Below, piece by piece: positions 1-7,874 of a stretch of 9,937 nucleotides of DNA. Below the pieces are notes generated by a model. That model did no database searches and was not told where the DNA came from. It saw nothing but the letters and a program-made list of their open reading frames with translations. Position 1 is the stretch's first letter. Each line of letters starts with the position of its first letter. The translations under genes were made by a program, and so were the position numbers. Origin of the DNA: CAZLLV01 sp964560325 (GTDB taxonomy: Bacteria; Acidobacteriota; Thermoanaerobaculia; Multivoradales; DATKCC01); NCBI GenBank assembly GCA_964560325.1, contig CAZLLV010000240.1, forward strand, positions 1-9,937, in the 5' to 3' direction.

Positions 1-641
<641 letters not shown>

Positions 642-710
642 GTGTCTATGTCCTTCTCTCGTTTCGAGTCGTGTGCGTTCAGGTTCGCGTCGCGTCCGGC
701 CGATCGGGGA

Positions 711-2165
<1,455 letters not shown>

Positions 2166-2208
2166 GGTCTTCCTCGTCTCTTCGGGTGAAGCTCGTCGAA
2201 CGATTCGA

Positions 2209-2244
2209 AGGGGCCGCGGCCCGCCTCGCGGCGGCGCGGCTCCC
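2209..2244 (-). other. Strong GC-rich RNA hairpin between regulator gene and sufB
   Basis: On the minus strand the transcript can fold into CCGCC-GCGA-GGCGG, a five-pair stem closed by a GNRA-type tetraloop (loop at 2226-2229). A two-base bulge (2219-2220) follows, then GGGAGCCGCG (2235-2244) pairs with CGCGGCCCCT (2209-2218) with one A-C mismatch and one terminal G-U. That gives about 14 pairs in all. No uridine run follows, so it is not a standard intrinsic terminator. It sits in the 121-nt spacer, its 3' edge 43 nt before the sufB ATG. It could be an mRNA stability or processing element, or a partial attenuator; the pairing is read from sequence and the role is inference. Confidence 0.6.
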
Positions 2245-2286
2245 GTGTCGTCTCCTGCGGCTCTTCGCTCGCCGTGCGGGGGACCG

Positions 2287-2751
2287 TCAGGCGGCGCCGG
2301 CCCGGGGCTCGCCGAGCTGGACCAGCGGGGAGGTTCTCGCCATCCGCACCGGCCCGGTCATCTCGGCCAGCGAGATGCCGTCGAGCGCGTCCTGGATCGC
2401 CAGGTTGATGCGGTTCCAGTTGCTTCGCAGCCGGCAGACCTCCTCCTGCGGGCAGAGGCCGGGGGTGTCGTCCGTGCACTCGGTGATCGAGATCTGCCCT
2501 TCGAGGGCGGCGATCACCTCCGCGACCGACAGATCCTCCGGCCGCCCGGCGAGGCAGTACCCGCCGTTGACCCCCCGGTGCGACTCCAGGATGCCGGCGC
2601 GGGCCAGGAGCTTCAGGATCTTCGCCACCATCGGCTGCGGCAGGCTCGCCTCGTCCGCCAGCTCGGGCGCGTTGACCCGGCGCTCCGGGTCGGAGGCCAG
2701 GTGGGTCAGGAGGACGATGCCGTAGTCGGTCTGCTTGGTGATCCGCAACAT
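2287..2751 (-). CDS. Rrf2-family Fe-S-type transcriptional regulator of the SUF operon
   Basis: This 154-residue winged-helix regulator belongs to the Rrf2 family (IscR, NsrR, RirA and the SUF-system regulators). The N-terminus MLRITKQTDYGIVLLTHLA and the wing segment ILESHRGVNGGYCLAGRPEDLSVAEVI are typical. Three cysteines at 92, 100 and 106 give C-x7-C-x5-C, the expected position of an Fe-S cluster ligand set. The spacing resembles RirA more than E. coli IscR (C-x5-C-x5-C), and the position three after the last cysteine is arginine, not the IscR histidine. The ATG at 2749-2751 is chosen because the family starts at MLRITK; the frame stays open upstream to 2952, but that would run through the promoter. 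Heading the operon before sufBC makes it a probable Fe-S-responsive autoregulator. TGA at 2287-2289. No specific symbol is assigned because naming varies (iscR/sufR-like). Confidence 0.93.
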   Translation of the reverse strand: MLRITKQTDYGIVLLTHLASDPERRVNAPELADEASLPQPMVAKILKLLARAGILESHRGVNGGYCLAGRPEDLSVAEVIAALEGQISITECTDDTPGLCPQEEVCRLRSNWNRINLAIQDALDGISLAEMTGPVRMARTSPLVQLGEPRAGAA

Positions 2752-2805
2752 GACGAAGGTTCCAGGACGGCGGTTCCGGGGGGCTCCGGAGGCTCGTGAG
2801 AGATT

Positions 2806-2832
2806 GAATCCGTACCAAAACGGTGCTGATTC
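2806..2832. repeat. Imperfect inverted repeat at the start of the SUF operon leader
   Basis: GAATC (2806-2810) and GATTC (2828-2832) are perfect five-base arms. Nested inside, ACC and GGT are further complementary steps separated by a mismatched centre containing a T/A run. The element begins about where transcription should start from the promoter at 2839-2867, so it could be a second regulator site or a 5' hairpin of the mRNA. It is unusually AT-rich for this window. The significance is uncertain. Confidence 0.3.
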
Positions 2833-2838
2833 GACCTC

Positions 2839-2867
2839 ATGATAACCACCCGGTCGGGTGGTGTCAA
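2839..2867 (-). promoter_or_regulatory. Sigma70-type promoter of the Rrf2-sufBC operon
   Basis: Read on the minus strand there is a perfect -35 box TTGACA (2862-2867), a 17-base spacer, and a near-consensus -10 box TATCAT (2839-2844). This is the best promoter match in the window and lies directly before the regulator gene, giving a predicted start near 2832 and a leader of about 80 nt. The spacer is filled by a palindrome (separate entry), so the promoter is probably controlled by steric blocking. Confidence 0.82.
2845..2862. promoter_or_regulatory. Candidate operator: 18-bp palindrome inside the promoter spacer
   Basis: Read on the minus strand, ACCACCCG and CGGGTGGT form perfect eight-base arms around a two-base centre. 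The element exactly fills the space between the -35 and -10 boxes, sharing one base with the -35 box. A dimeric winged-helix protein bound here would block RNA polymerase. The Rrf2 regulator encoded by the first gene is the obvious candidate ligand, which would make it an autorepressor; that link is inference. I do not see a clear match to the E. coli IscR type 1 consensus. Confidence 0.7.
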
Positions 2868-2944
2868 TCGCATCGAGAGCGCCCGCGAGGACCTCGTCGC
2901 GCAGCCCTTCCAACCGGCCCAGGGCTCGGGCTATTTCGGGAAAT

Positions 2945-4057
2945 CTAAGCATCCGGCAGCAGCAGCTCCCCCGTGACCGGGTCCCTTGCCCTTCGGCCGA
3001 GGAGGATGGCGATCCAGCGCAGGCTCTCGGTGTTCTCGAACAGGATCTTGAGCGAGACGGTGAGCGGCACCGAGAGGATCATCCCGAGCGGGCCCCAGAG
3101 CCAGCCCCAGAAGACGAGGGCGAGGAAGATGGCGAAGGGGGACATGCGCAGGCCGCGGCCCATGACCGCCGGCTCGACCAGGTTGCCGAGCACGATGTTG
3201 ATCAGCAGGTAGCCGGCGGCGATTACCAGGGTCCGCGGCGCTCCGAGCTGGACGGAGGAGAGGAGCAGCGCCGGCAGCGCGGCGAGGAAGGAGCCGACGT
3301 TCGGGATGTAGTTGAGGACGAAGGCGAGGAACCCCCAGAAGAGGGCGAAGTCGAGGCCCACGGCCCAGACCAGGAGCGCCACCAGCAGACCGGTCGCGAG
3401 GCTGACGAGCGTCTTCAGGATGAGATAGCGCTGCACCCGCTGGACGATCGCCAGCCAACGGTCGAGGTCGATCGGTCCGGAGCGCGCGGCGGCGCGCAGC
3501 TTGTCCGGGAAGATGATCGCCTCCCAGAGCATGAAGACCATCGTCAGGAGCACCAGCAGGAAGGCGGAGAGCGCGGTCGCGAGGCCGCGGAAGGTGCTGC
3601 CGACGACCTGGGCGATGGCGCCCCACTCGAGCGCTTCGGTGGTGATCTGGCGCGGCACCGTCACGCGACGGTCCTCCAGCCAGTCGATCGAGCGCAGGGC
3701 CGCCTCCCGCGCCTGCTCCTGGTACTCGGGCAGCTTCTCGGTCAGGTCTTCGACCGAGAGCGAGATCACCAGGCCGACCAACCCCAGGAGCGCCGCCACC
3801 ACCAGCATGGTGACGGCGATGGCGAACCAGGCGGGGGCGCGGTGGCGGCGCAGCGAGGTGAAGAGCGGGAACGCCAGGATGGTGAGGAAGAGCGCCAGCA
3901 GGAGCGGCAGGAAGAAGACCGCCGCCGCCTTCAGCCCGGCGATCACCACCACGAGCGCCGCGACGGTGACGAGGAAGCTCCGTCCCCGGGCGCCCCCGCC
4001 GCTCGCGGTCGGCGCCGTCCCGTCTCCCCTCGCGCGGCTCTCTTCGGGCTCGGTCAT
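2945..4057 (-). CDS. AI-2E family (PerM-like) transporter/permease
   Basis: This is a 370-residue polytopic inner-membrane protein of the AI-2E exporter/PerM family, whose members include a proposed autoinducer-2 exporter and Na+/H+ antiporters; the substrate here cannot be read. A charged N-tail (1-26) is followed by hydrophobic segments near 28-66 and 78-101, a soluble loop rich in charged residues (102-155), then segments near 158-182, 213-236, 238-268, 276-296 and 306-335. The family signatures are clear: NYIPNVGSFLAALP at 249-262, NLVEPAVMGRGLRMSP at 292-307, and WGPLGMILSVPL at 321-332. Length is normal for the family. ATG at 4055-4057 has no convincing Shine-Dalgarno. It lies 48 nt after the DUF3999-like gene and may be co-transcribed with it. 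Its TAG (2945-2947) is about 77 nt before the SUF promoter. Confidence 0.93.
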   Translation of the reverse strand: MTEPEESRARGDGTAPTASGGGARGRSFLVTVAALVVVIAGLKAAAVFFLPLLLALFLTILAFPLFTSLRRHRAPAWFAIAVTMLVVAALLGLVGLVISLSVEDLTEKLPEYQEQAREAALRSIDWLEDRRVTVPRQITTEALEWGAIAQVVGSTFRGLATALSAFLLVLLTMVFMLWEAIIFPDKLRAAARSGPIDLDRWLAIVQRVQRYLILKTLVSLATGLLVALLVWAVGLDFALFWGFLAFVLNYIPNVGSFLAALPALLLSSVQLGAPRTLVIAAGYLLINIVLGNLVEPAVMGRGLRMSPFAIFLALVFWGWLWGPLGMILSVPLTVSLKILFENTESLRWIAILLGRRARDPVTGELLLPDA

Positions 4058-4105
4058 CGCTGGAGCGTCAGCCTAGCGCAGGTGAGCGCCGGTCGGCGGC
4101 CGCGA

Positions 4106-6244
4106 TCATCCGGGCCGGCGCTTCGCGTGCTCGGCCAGGATGCGGTCGAGCAGGAAGAGGAGGGTGAGGAGAGCGACGACGAGCGCCAGTCCGACGACCC
4201 ACGGGCCCAGGCGGCCGGTGCCGCCCGCGCCGTCGGCCTCGGTGCCGAGGACCGCCTCCTGCCACGATCGCGCCAGCAGGGCGTCGAGGCCGCCCTCGAC
4301 CTCGCCCGCCGGCGCTTCGACCCCTTCCGCGCCGGCTGCGAGCGTCGGAGCGCCGCCGCCCGGCGGCCAGGCGAAGAGGAGCACGTCGCGGCGGCGCCAG
4401 AGCTCCAGGTCGAGTGGGGACGGCGGAGCCTCGCCGAGGTCGTCGATCTCCAGCACGACCCGCCGCGCCGGGATCTCGTCGAGCGCCAGAGCGACCCGGC
4501 AGGGGAGCGGCGGCCGGGACCGGCAGACCCACTCCACCCACGGGCCGACGCCGCGGGTGCTGGTGTCGTCGCCTTCGAGCGTGCCCTGCGCATCGCCGTC
4601 GCCGTCGAGCGCCTCGTCGCGCGCCGCGGCGGCGAGCGCGGCGGGTACGCCCGCGTAGCGAACCCGGACCCGCCACCGGAACCCCTCTCCGGATGGCAGG
4701 GTGGTCGCCACCAGCGCGGAGAGCGGCAGCCCGTGCGCGGACGGCTCGATGGTCGCGAGCCGGAGCTCGCCGTCAGCGCGCGGGGTGACGCCCGTGCGCG
4801 CCGCGGCGAGCTCCGGGACCTCCGGCCGCCAGCGGGCGAACGGCACCTGCCCCGCGGCGCGGCCGGCCGCCGACTCCACCTCCTCTCCGAGGCGCAGCAG
4901 GCGCAGGTCGGGCAGCCCCGGCCGGGCGACGGCGTAGACCGGCTCGGTCAGGGTGAGCCGGAAGAGCCGGCCCGGCTCCGGAGCCTCGGCGCTCACGCTC
5001 CAGGTCTCCTGCCAGGCGACCGCGGGCGTCGGGGCATTGGCGGAGCCGGTGCCGAGGGCGATCGGCGGTACCGGCACCTCGGTCGCCTCCTCGGGGCCCG
5101 GCTCGATGCGCGCGGTTTCGGACGGCGGCGGCACCGACCGCCGCGGCGGCGTGCCCTCCGCCACCGAGCCGGCGAGCACCGCCGGGCCGTAGGCGAGCGT
5201 GTGGAGCCCGGCGCGCCGGGCGCGGAAGACCAGCTCCTCGGGCGCCAGCTCGGCGCTCGCCTCGCGCACGAGCGGCGCCTCGTCGCCCAACCCGTAGAGC
5301 TCGACGCGTAGCGCTTCGGTCTCGGCCGAGCCGCCGGCGAGCTGGAGATCGACGCGCAGGCAGCGGGGCACGTCGTCCCCCGGCAGGTCCCAAACCCCCT
5401 CGGCGACCGTCTCCCAGCGGCCGTTTTCCGCGTCGAGCAGACGGTAGGCCGCCGGCCCCGTGGAGCTCACCAGGAGGCAGAGGTGCCGCAGGTAGCGCCC
5501 GGCGCCGCCCAGCGGCAGACGACAGACGGTGCGCGTGCCGGACGGCGACGGCTCGTCGGCTCGGCACTCCGGCCGGGCGAGCGACAGGCGGGACGAGCCC
5601 GGCGGGACCTCGGCGACCGCGGCGCCGGCGAAGCGCGGCGGCCCGGAACCCTCCCCGGTGCTCGGCCAGAAGAGGCGCAGACGGTCGAGCTCGGTCGCCG
5701 GGTAGGAGACGGTGTAGCGCGCCTCCGCGCCGTCGACCGGCACCAGCTCTCCGGCCACCAGGAGGCGCCAGCTCTCGCCGTCGGCGCTCCCCTCCACCCG
5801 CACGCTGATGCCGTCGCCGGCCACTTCGCCCTCGATCGCGGCGACGGGCGCTTCGAGCTCGACCAGGAGCCGCTCGTGGAGGCGCGCCCCCGGCACCACG
5901 TCGAGGGGCACCCACCAGCCGCCGTCGGTCGCCGTCGGCGCGCCGGGCTCGGCCGACCGGCGGAGCGGCGCCGACCGCGCCGCCACCCGCCGAAACGGGA
6001 CCTCCTCGCCCTCCGGACCAAACAAGCGGATTCCGCCGCCGGCGCCGGTGCGCCGCAACATCTCCGGCCCCAGCGGCACCCGCACCCAACCCACCTCGGG
6101 CACGTCGATCGGACGGGTGAAACGCAACGCCTGCGCCTCGGCGGGAGCCGGGACGGCGGCGAGCGCGAGAAGCACCAGGAGGGCCGCGCCGACGGTGCTC
6201 GTCGCGCGTCGTGCGTACATCGCGGTGGGGGCGTCGTCTGCCAT
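4106..6244 (-). CDS. Secreted, C-terminally anchored DUF3999-like protein
   Basis: A 712-residue envelope protein of unknown function. A signal peptide (about residues 1-39, hydrophobic core 18-31, likely cleavage near AEAQA) is followed by a large beta-rich extracytoplasmic region, a transmembrane helix at about 680-700 and a short basic tail. The segments GIRLFGPEGEEVPFRR (71-86) and LRLLRLGEEV (447-456), and the later LGDEAPL and LGEAPPSPL stretches, resemble the DUF3999 family, usually about 450 residues. Here the pattern appears twice, separated by a proline-rich linker at about 360-410. I chose the ATG at 6242-6244; an ATG at 6218-6220 (MYARR) would give a shorter, more typical signal peptide, and the longest frame starting at 6406 would overlap the divergent gene. 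Neither start has a good Shine-Dalgarno. The gene is intact. The family link is from memory of the motif and is moderate. Confidence 0.75.
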   Translation of the reverse strand: MADDAPTAMYARRATSTVGAALLVLLALAAVPAPAEAQALRFTRPIDVPEVGWVRVPLGPEMLRRTGAGGGIRLFGPEGEEVPFRRVAARSAPLRRSAEPGAPTATDGGWWVPLDVVPGARLHERLLVELEAPVAAIEGEVAGDGISVRVEGSADGESWRLLVAGELVPVDGAEARYTVSYPATELDRLRLFWPSTGEGSGPPRFAGAAVAEVPPGSSRLSLARPECRADEPSPSGTRTVCRLPLGGAGRYLRHLCLLVSSTGPAAYRLLDAENGRWETVAEGVWDLPGDDVPRCLRVDLQLAGGSAETEALRVELYGLGDEAPLVREASAELAPEELVFRARRAGLHTLAYGPAVLAGSVAEGTPPRRSVPPPSETARIEPGPEEATEVPVPPIALGTGSANAPTPAVAWQETWSVSAEAPEPGRLFRLTLTEPVYAVARPGLPDLRLLRLGEEVESAAGRAAGQVPFARWRPEVPELAAARTGVTPRADGELRLATIEPSAHGLPLSALVATTLPSGEGFRWRVRVRYAGVPAALAAAARDEALDGDGDAQGTLEGDDTSTRGVGPWVEWVCRSRPPLPCRVALALDEIPARRVVLEIDDLGEAPPSPLDLELWRRRDVLLFAWPPGGGAPTLAAGAEGVEAPAGEVEGGLDALLARSWQEAVLGTEADGAGGTGRLGPWVVGLALVVALLTLLFLLDRILAEHAKRRPG

Positions 6245-6285
6245 CGTAGAAGGCGGGCTTCGGACGAGCCGAAGGAACGCCGGGC

Positions 6286-6295
6286 AGTCTACCGC
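6286..6295 (-). promoter_or_regulatory. Candidate -10 region for the DUF3999-like gene
   Basis: On the minus strand GCGGTAGACT occurs 41 nt before the ATG at 6244. TAGACT is a plausible sigma70 -10 hexamer. The same ten bases occur before the amidohydrolase gene (9301-9310). The only -35 candidate is TCGACG at 19-base spacing, which is weak. Confidence 0.35.
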
Positions 6296-6307
6296 GGCGC
6301 GTGCCGG

Positions 6308-6328
6308 CCTCGTCGACGAACCACGAGG
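6308..6328. repeat. Inverted repeat CCTCGT-N9-ACGAGG in the divergent intergenic region
   Basis: Six-base perfect arms at 6308-6313 and 6323-6328. The left half also overlaps a ten-base perfect palindrome TCGTCGACGA at 6310-6319. The position, between two divergent genes, fits a regulator site, but arms this short arise by chance in GC-rich DNA. Confidence 0.25.
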
Positions 6329-6363
6329 AGCGCAACCGCTCGCGGTCGCCGCTCGTCCAACGG

Positions 6364-6395
6364 GGTGAACGTGGAACGATTCACCTCCGAAGGAG
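6364..6395 (+). promoter_or_regulatory. Inverted repeat and Shine-Dalgarno of the sigma cassette
   Basis: GGTGAA (6364-6369) and TTCACC (6380-6385) are perfect six-base arms with a ten-base centre. Directly after, CTCC (6385-6388) can pair across GAA with GGAG (6392-6395), the Shine-Dalgarno core of the gene starting at 6405. The AAGGAG at 6390-6395 is strong and nine bases from the ATG, which fixes that start. Translational control by local folding is possible but unproven. Confidence 0.4.
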
Positions 6396-6404
6396 AGAGA
6401 CACC

Positions 6405-6827
6405 ATGAGCTACGAGCAAGTCTGGGCACTCGTCGTCCTGCTCGCCCTCGCGATCGCCGCCGGCCTGGCGGTCTGGAACCGGCACCTGCGGGAAGTCAAG
6501 CGCCTGGCGCTGCGGGAGATGGTCCACCGGGAGCGGATGACCGCCCTCGAGAAGGGCACCGCGCTGCCGGAGCTCCCCACCGATCCGGGGCCGTCGGGCG
6601 CGGACCAGCTCTCCCGGGCGGCCCTGCTCGGCGGCCTGGTCCTGGTCTTCGGCGGCTTCGGCCTGCTGGCGGCGCTGGGCAAGGTCCCCGACACCTCCGA
6701 GGTGGGAGACCTGCGCGACCTGGCGACCATGGGCTTGCTGCCGGTATTCGCCGGTTTCGGCCTGCTGCTCTTCGTCCTCCTCGACCGCTGGTTCCGGGAG
6801 CCGGACGGCGAGGACGCCTCGCCATGA
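6405..6827 (+). CDS. DUF6249-like membrane protein
   Basis: A 140-residue integral membrane protein of unknown function. It has three hydrophobic helices (about 6-24, 72-91 and 109-127). A basic amphipathic cytosolic-type stretch follows the first helix, with the motif LREMVHRERMTALEKGTALPE (about 36-56), which is typical of small DUF6249-type proteins encoded beside ECF sigma factors. The ATG at 6405 is supported by AAGGAG nine bases upstream. Its TGA overlaps the start of the sigma factor gene in an ATGA (6824-6827), indicating translational coupling and one operon. The family label rests on recognising the motif and the gene order, so it is moderate; a three-helix membrane protein linked to the sigma factor is certain. 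It may take part in sensing or in controlling sigma factor activity, which is inference. Confidence 0.8.
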   Translation: MSYEQVWALVVLLALAIAAGLAVWNRHLREVKRLALREMVHRERMTALEKGTALPELPTDPGPSGADQLSRAALLGGLVLVFGGFGLLAALGKVPDTSEVGDLRDLATMGLLPVFAGFGLLLFVLLDRWFREPDGEDASP

Positions 6828-7504
6828 GCACCGCGGCCGCCATCGCCCTGCATTCGGTCGCGCCGGTCCGGCCCGCGGCCGGGCCGGGCTTCGACGGCCG
6901 GGCGCTCCAGTCCGCGGCCGTTCGCCTCGGCGAACGGATCGCTGGGAGAGCGAGGGCTCGTGCAGCCCGGAGCCGCTCCTTCGAGGAGCGCGAGCGGCTC
7001 TTCGAGCAGGTCGTCGCGAGCGAGAAGGAGCGGGTCTTCCGGGTCGCCCTCTCGGTGCTCGGGCCGGGCCGGGAGAGCGAGGCCGAGGACGTGGCCCAGG
7101 AGGCGTTCGTCCGGGCCTTCCGCGCCCTCCCCGGCTTCCGCGGCGAGAGCCGCCTCTCGACCTGGCTCTACCGCCTCGCCTTCAACCTGGCCGTCGACCA
7201 CCGGCGGGCCGCCGGTCGCCGGCCGGCGACCGCGGGCGACGAAGCGACGGCGGCGCTGCCGGCCCGCGATCCGGCGAGCGATCCCTACCGGGCGAGCCGG
7301 GGAGCCGAGCGCCGGCGTGCAGTGCGGGACGCCCTCGACGCCCTGCCCGAGGATCAGCGGGCGGTCCTCCACCTCCATTACTGGCTGGGGCACACGGTGC
7401 GGGAGATCGCGGAGCTCCTCGGGCTCCCGGCGGGCACCGTGAAGTCCCACCTCCACCGGGGCCGGGAGCGGCTCGGGAAGGAACTGGCCGACCATGCCGG
7501 ATGA
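6824..7504 (+). CDS. ECF-type RNA polymerase sigma factor
   Basis: A 226-residue group 4 (ECF) sigma factor that would direct RNA polymerase to a stress or envelope regulon. Region 2 lies at about 57-128: LFEQVVASEKERVFRVAL, then the -10 recognition/core-binding segment AEDVAQEAFVRAFRALPGFRGES and STWLYRLAFNLAVDHRR. After a flexible linker, region 4 at about 162-222 has LDALPEDQRAVLHLHYWLG and the helix-turn-helix TVREIAELLGLPAGTVKSHLHRGRERL. An Ala/Arg-rich N-terminal stretch of about 55 residues before region 2 is longer than usual for ECF factors. The ATG at 6824 overlaps the upstream stop (ATGA) and no in-frame alternative is visible before region 2. The stop overlaps the next gene by 11 bases. 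The ECF subgroup and target promoters are unknown. Confidence 0.96.
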   Translation: MSTAAAIALHSVAPVRPAAGPGFDGRALQSAAVRLGERIAGRARARAARSRSFEERERLFEQVVASEKERVFRVALSVLGPGRESEAEDVAQEAFVRAFRALPGFRGESRLSTWLYRLAFNLAVDHRRAAGRRPATAGDEATAALPARDPASDPYRASRGAERRRAVRDALDALPEDQRAVLHLHYWLGHTVREIAELLGLPAGTVKSHLHRGRERLGKELADHAG

Positions 7505-7850
7505 AACGGGGCACGACGACTTCGACGCGCTGCTCGCCGCGGTCTTCGAGGACGAGCCGGTGCCGGCTCTCTCGCCGGCTTTCGAGGAGCGTCTCCGGCG
7601 CCGCCTCGAGGCGGATTCCGGCCGGGCGAGCCAACGCCTGCCGGCCCGGGCCCGGGGCTTTCTGGCCGCCTACTGGATCGCCGCCGCCGCGGCCTCGGCG
7701 GCCGTGCTGGCCGGTCTCGACCCGCGCGCCCTGGACGGATGGACCGGCCTCCCTTGGGCGCCTGTCCTCCTCGCCCTCGCCCTCACCGCCGCCGGCCTCG
7801 CCGTTCCGCTCCGCGCGCTACGGCGAGGCGATCGTCAGCTTGGCGCGTGA
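7494..7850 (+). CDS. Small membrane protein, putative anti-sigma factor
   Basis: A 118-residue protein in the anti-sigma position, its ATG (7494-7496) lying inside the end of the sigma gene (11-base overlap, translational coupling). A soluble acidic/basic N-terminus (about 1-52, with FDALLAAVFEDEPVPALSPAFEERLRRRLEA) is followed by two transmembrane helices at about 55-75 and 88-107 and a short basic tail. The N-terminal helix PAFEERLRRRL is of the kind seen in membrane anti-sigma factors. No cysteine is present at all, so it is not a zinc-containing ZAS (HxxxCxxC) protein. The role is inferred from position and topology, not from homology that I can name. It converges with the amidohydrolase gene, with 24 nt between stop codons and no clear terminator in between. 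Confidence 0.72.
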   Translation: MPDETGHDDFDALLAAVFEDEPVPALSPAFEERLRRRLEADSGRASQRLPARARGFLAAYWIAAAAASAAVLAGLDPRALDGWTGLPWAPVLLALALTAAGLAVPLRALRRGDRQLGA

Positions 7851-7874
7851 GAGCTCGAGGCGACCGAGAAGAGA

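Noticed and set aside
2868..2944. Possible terminator after the AI-2E gene
   Set aside because: Short complementary pieces such as AGCCC/GGGCT exist, but no compact stem with a U-run; I cannot support a terminator.
2752..2952. N-terminal extension of the Rrf2 regulator frame up to 2952
   Set aside because: The family begins at MLRITK, and the extension would be translated across the strong promoter and operator, so it would be absent from transcripts of that promoter.
2858..5311. Very long plus-strand open frame (817 codons) antisense to the AI-2E and DUF3999-like genes
   Set aside because: The product is a low-complexity run of E, R, G, D and H residues without domains, the usual shadow of GC-rich genes on the other strand.
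6270..6295. GGAAC followed by GTCT as an ECF-type promoter on the plus strand
   Set aside because: The two elements are only about eight bases apart, far too close for an ECF promoter.
6245..6406. Upstream extension of the DUF3999-like frame to an ATG at 6406
   Set aside because: It would put 54 residues before the signal peptide and overlap the start of the divergent gene.
5483..6823. Plus-strand frame reading into the sigma factor gene from 5483
   Set aside because: Antisense to the DUF3999-like gene and compositionally a shadow; the sigma protein proper starts at 6824.
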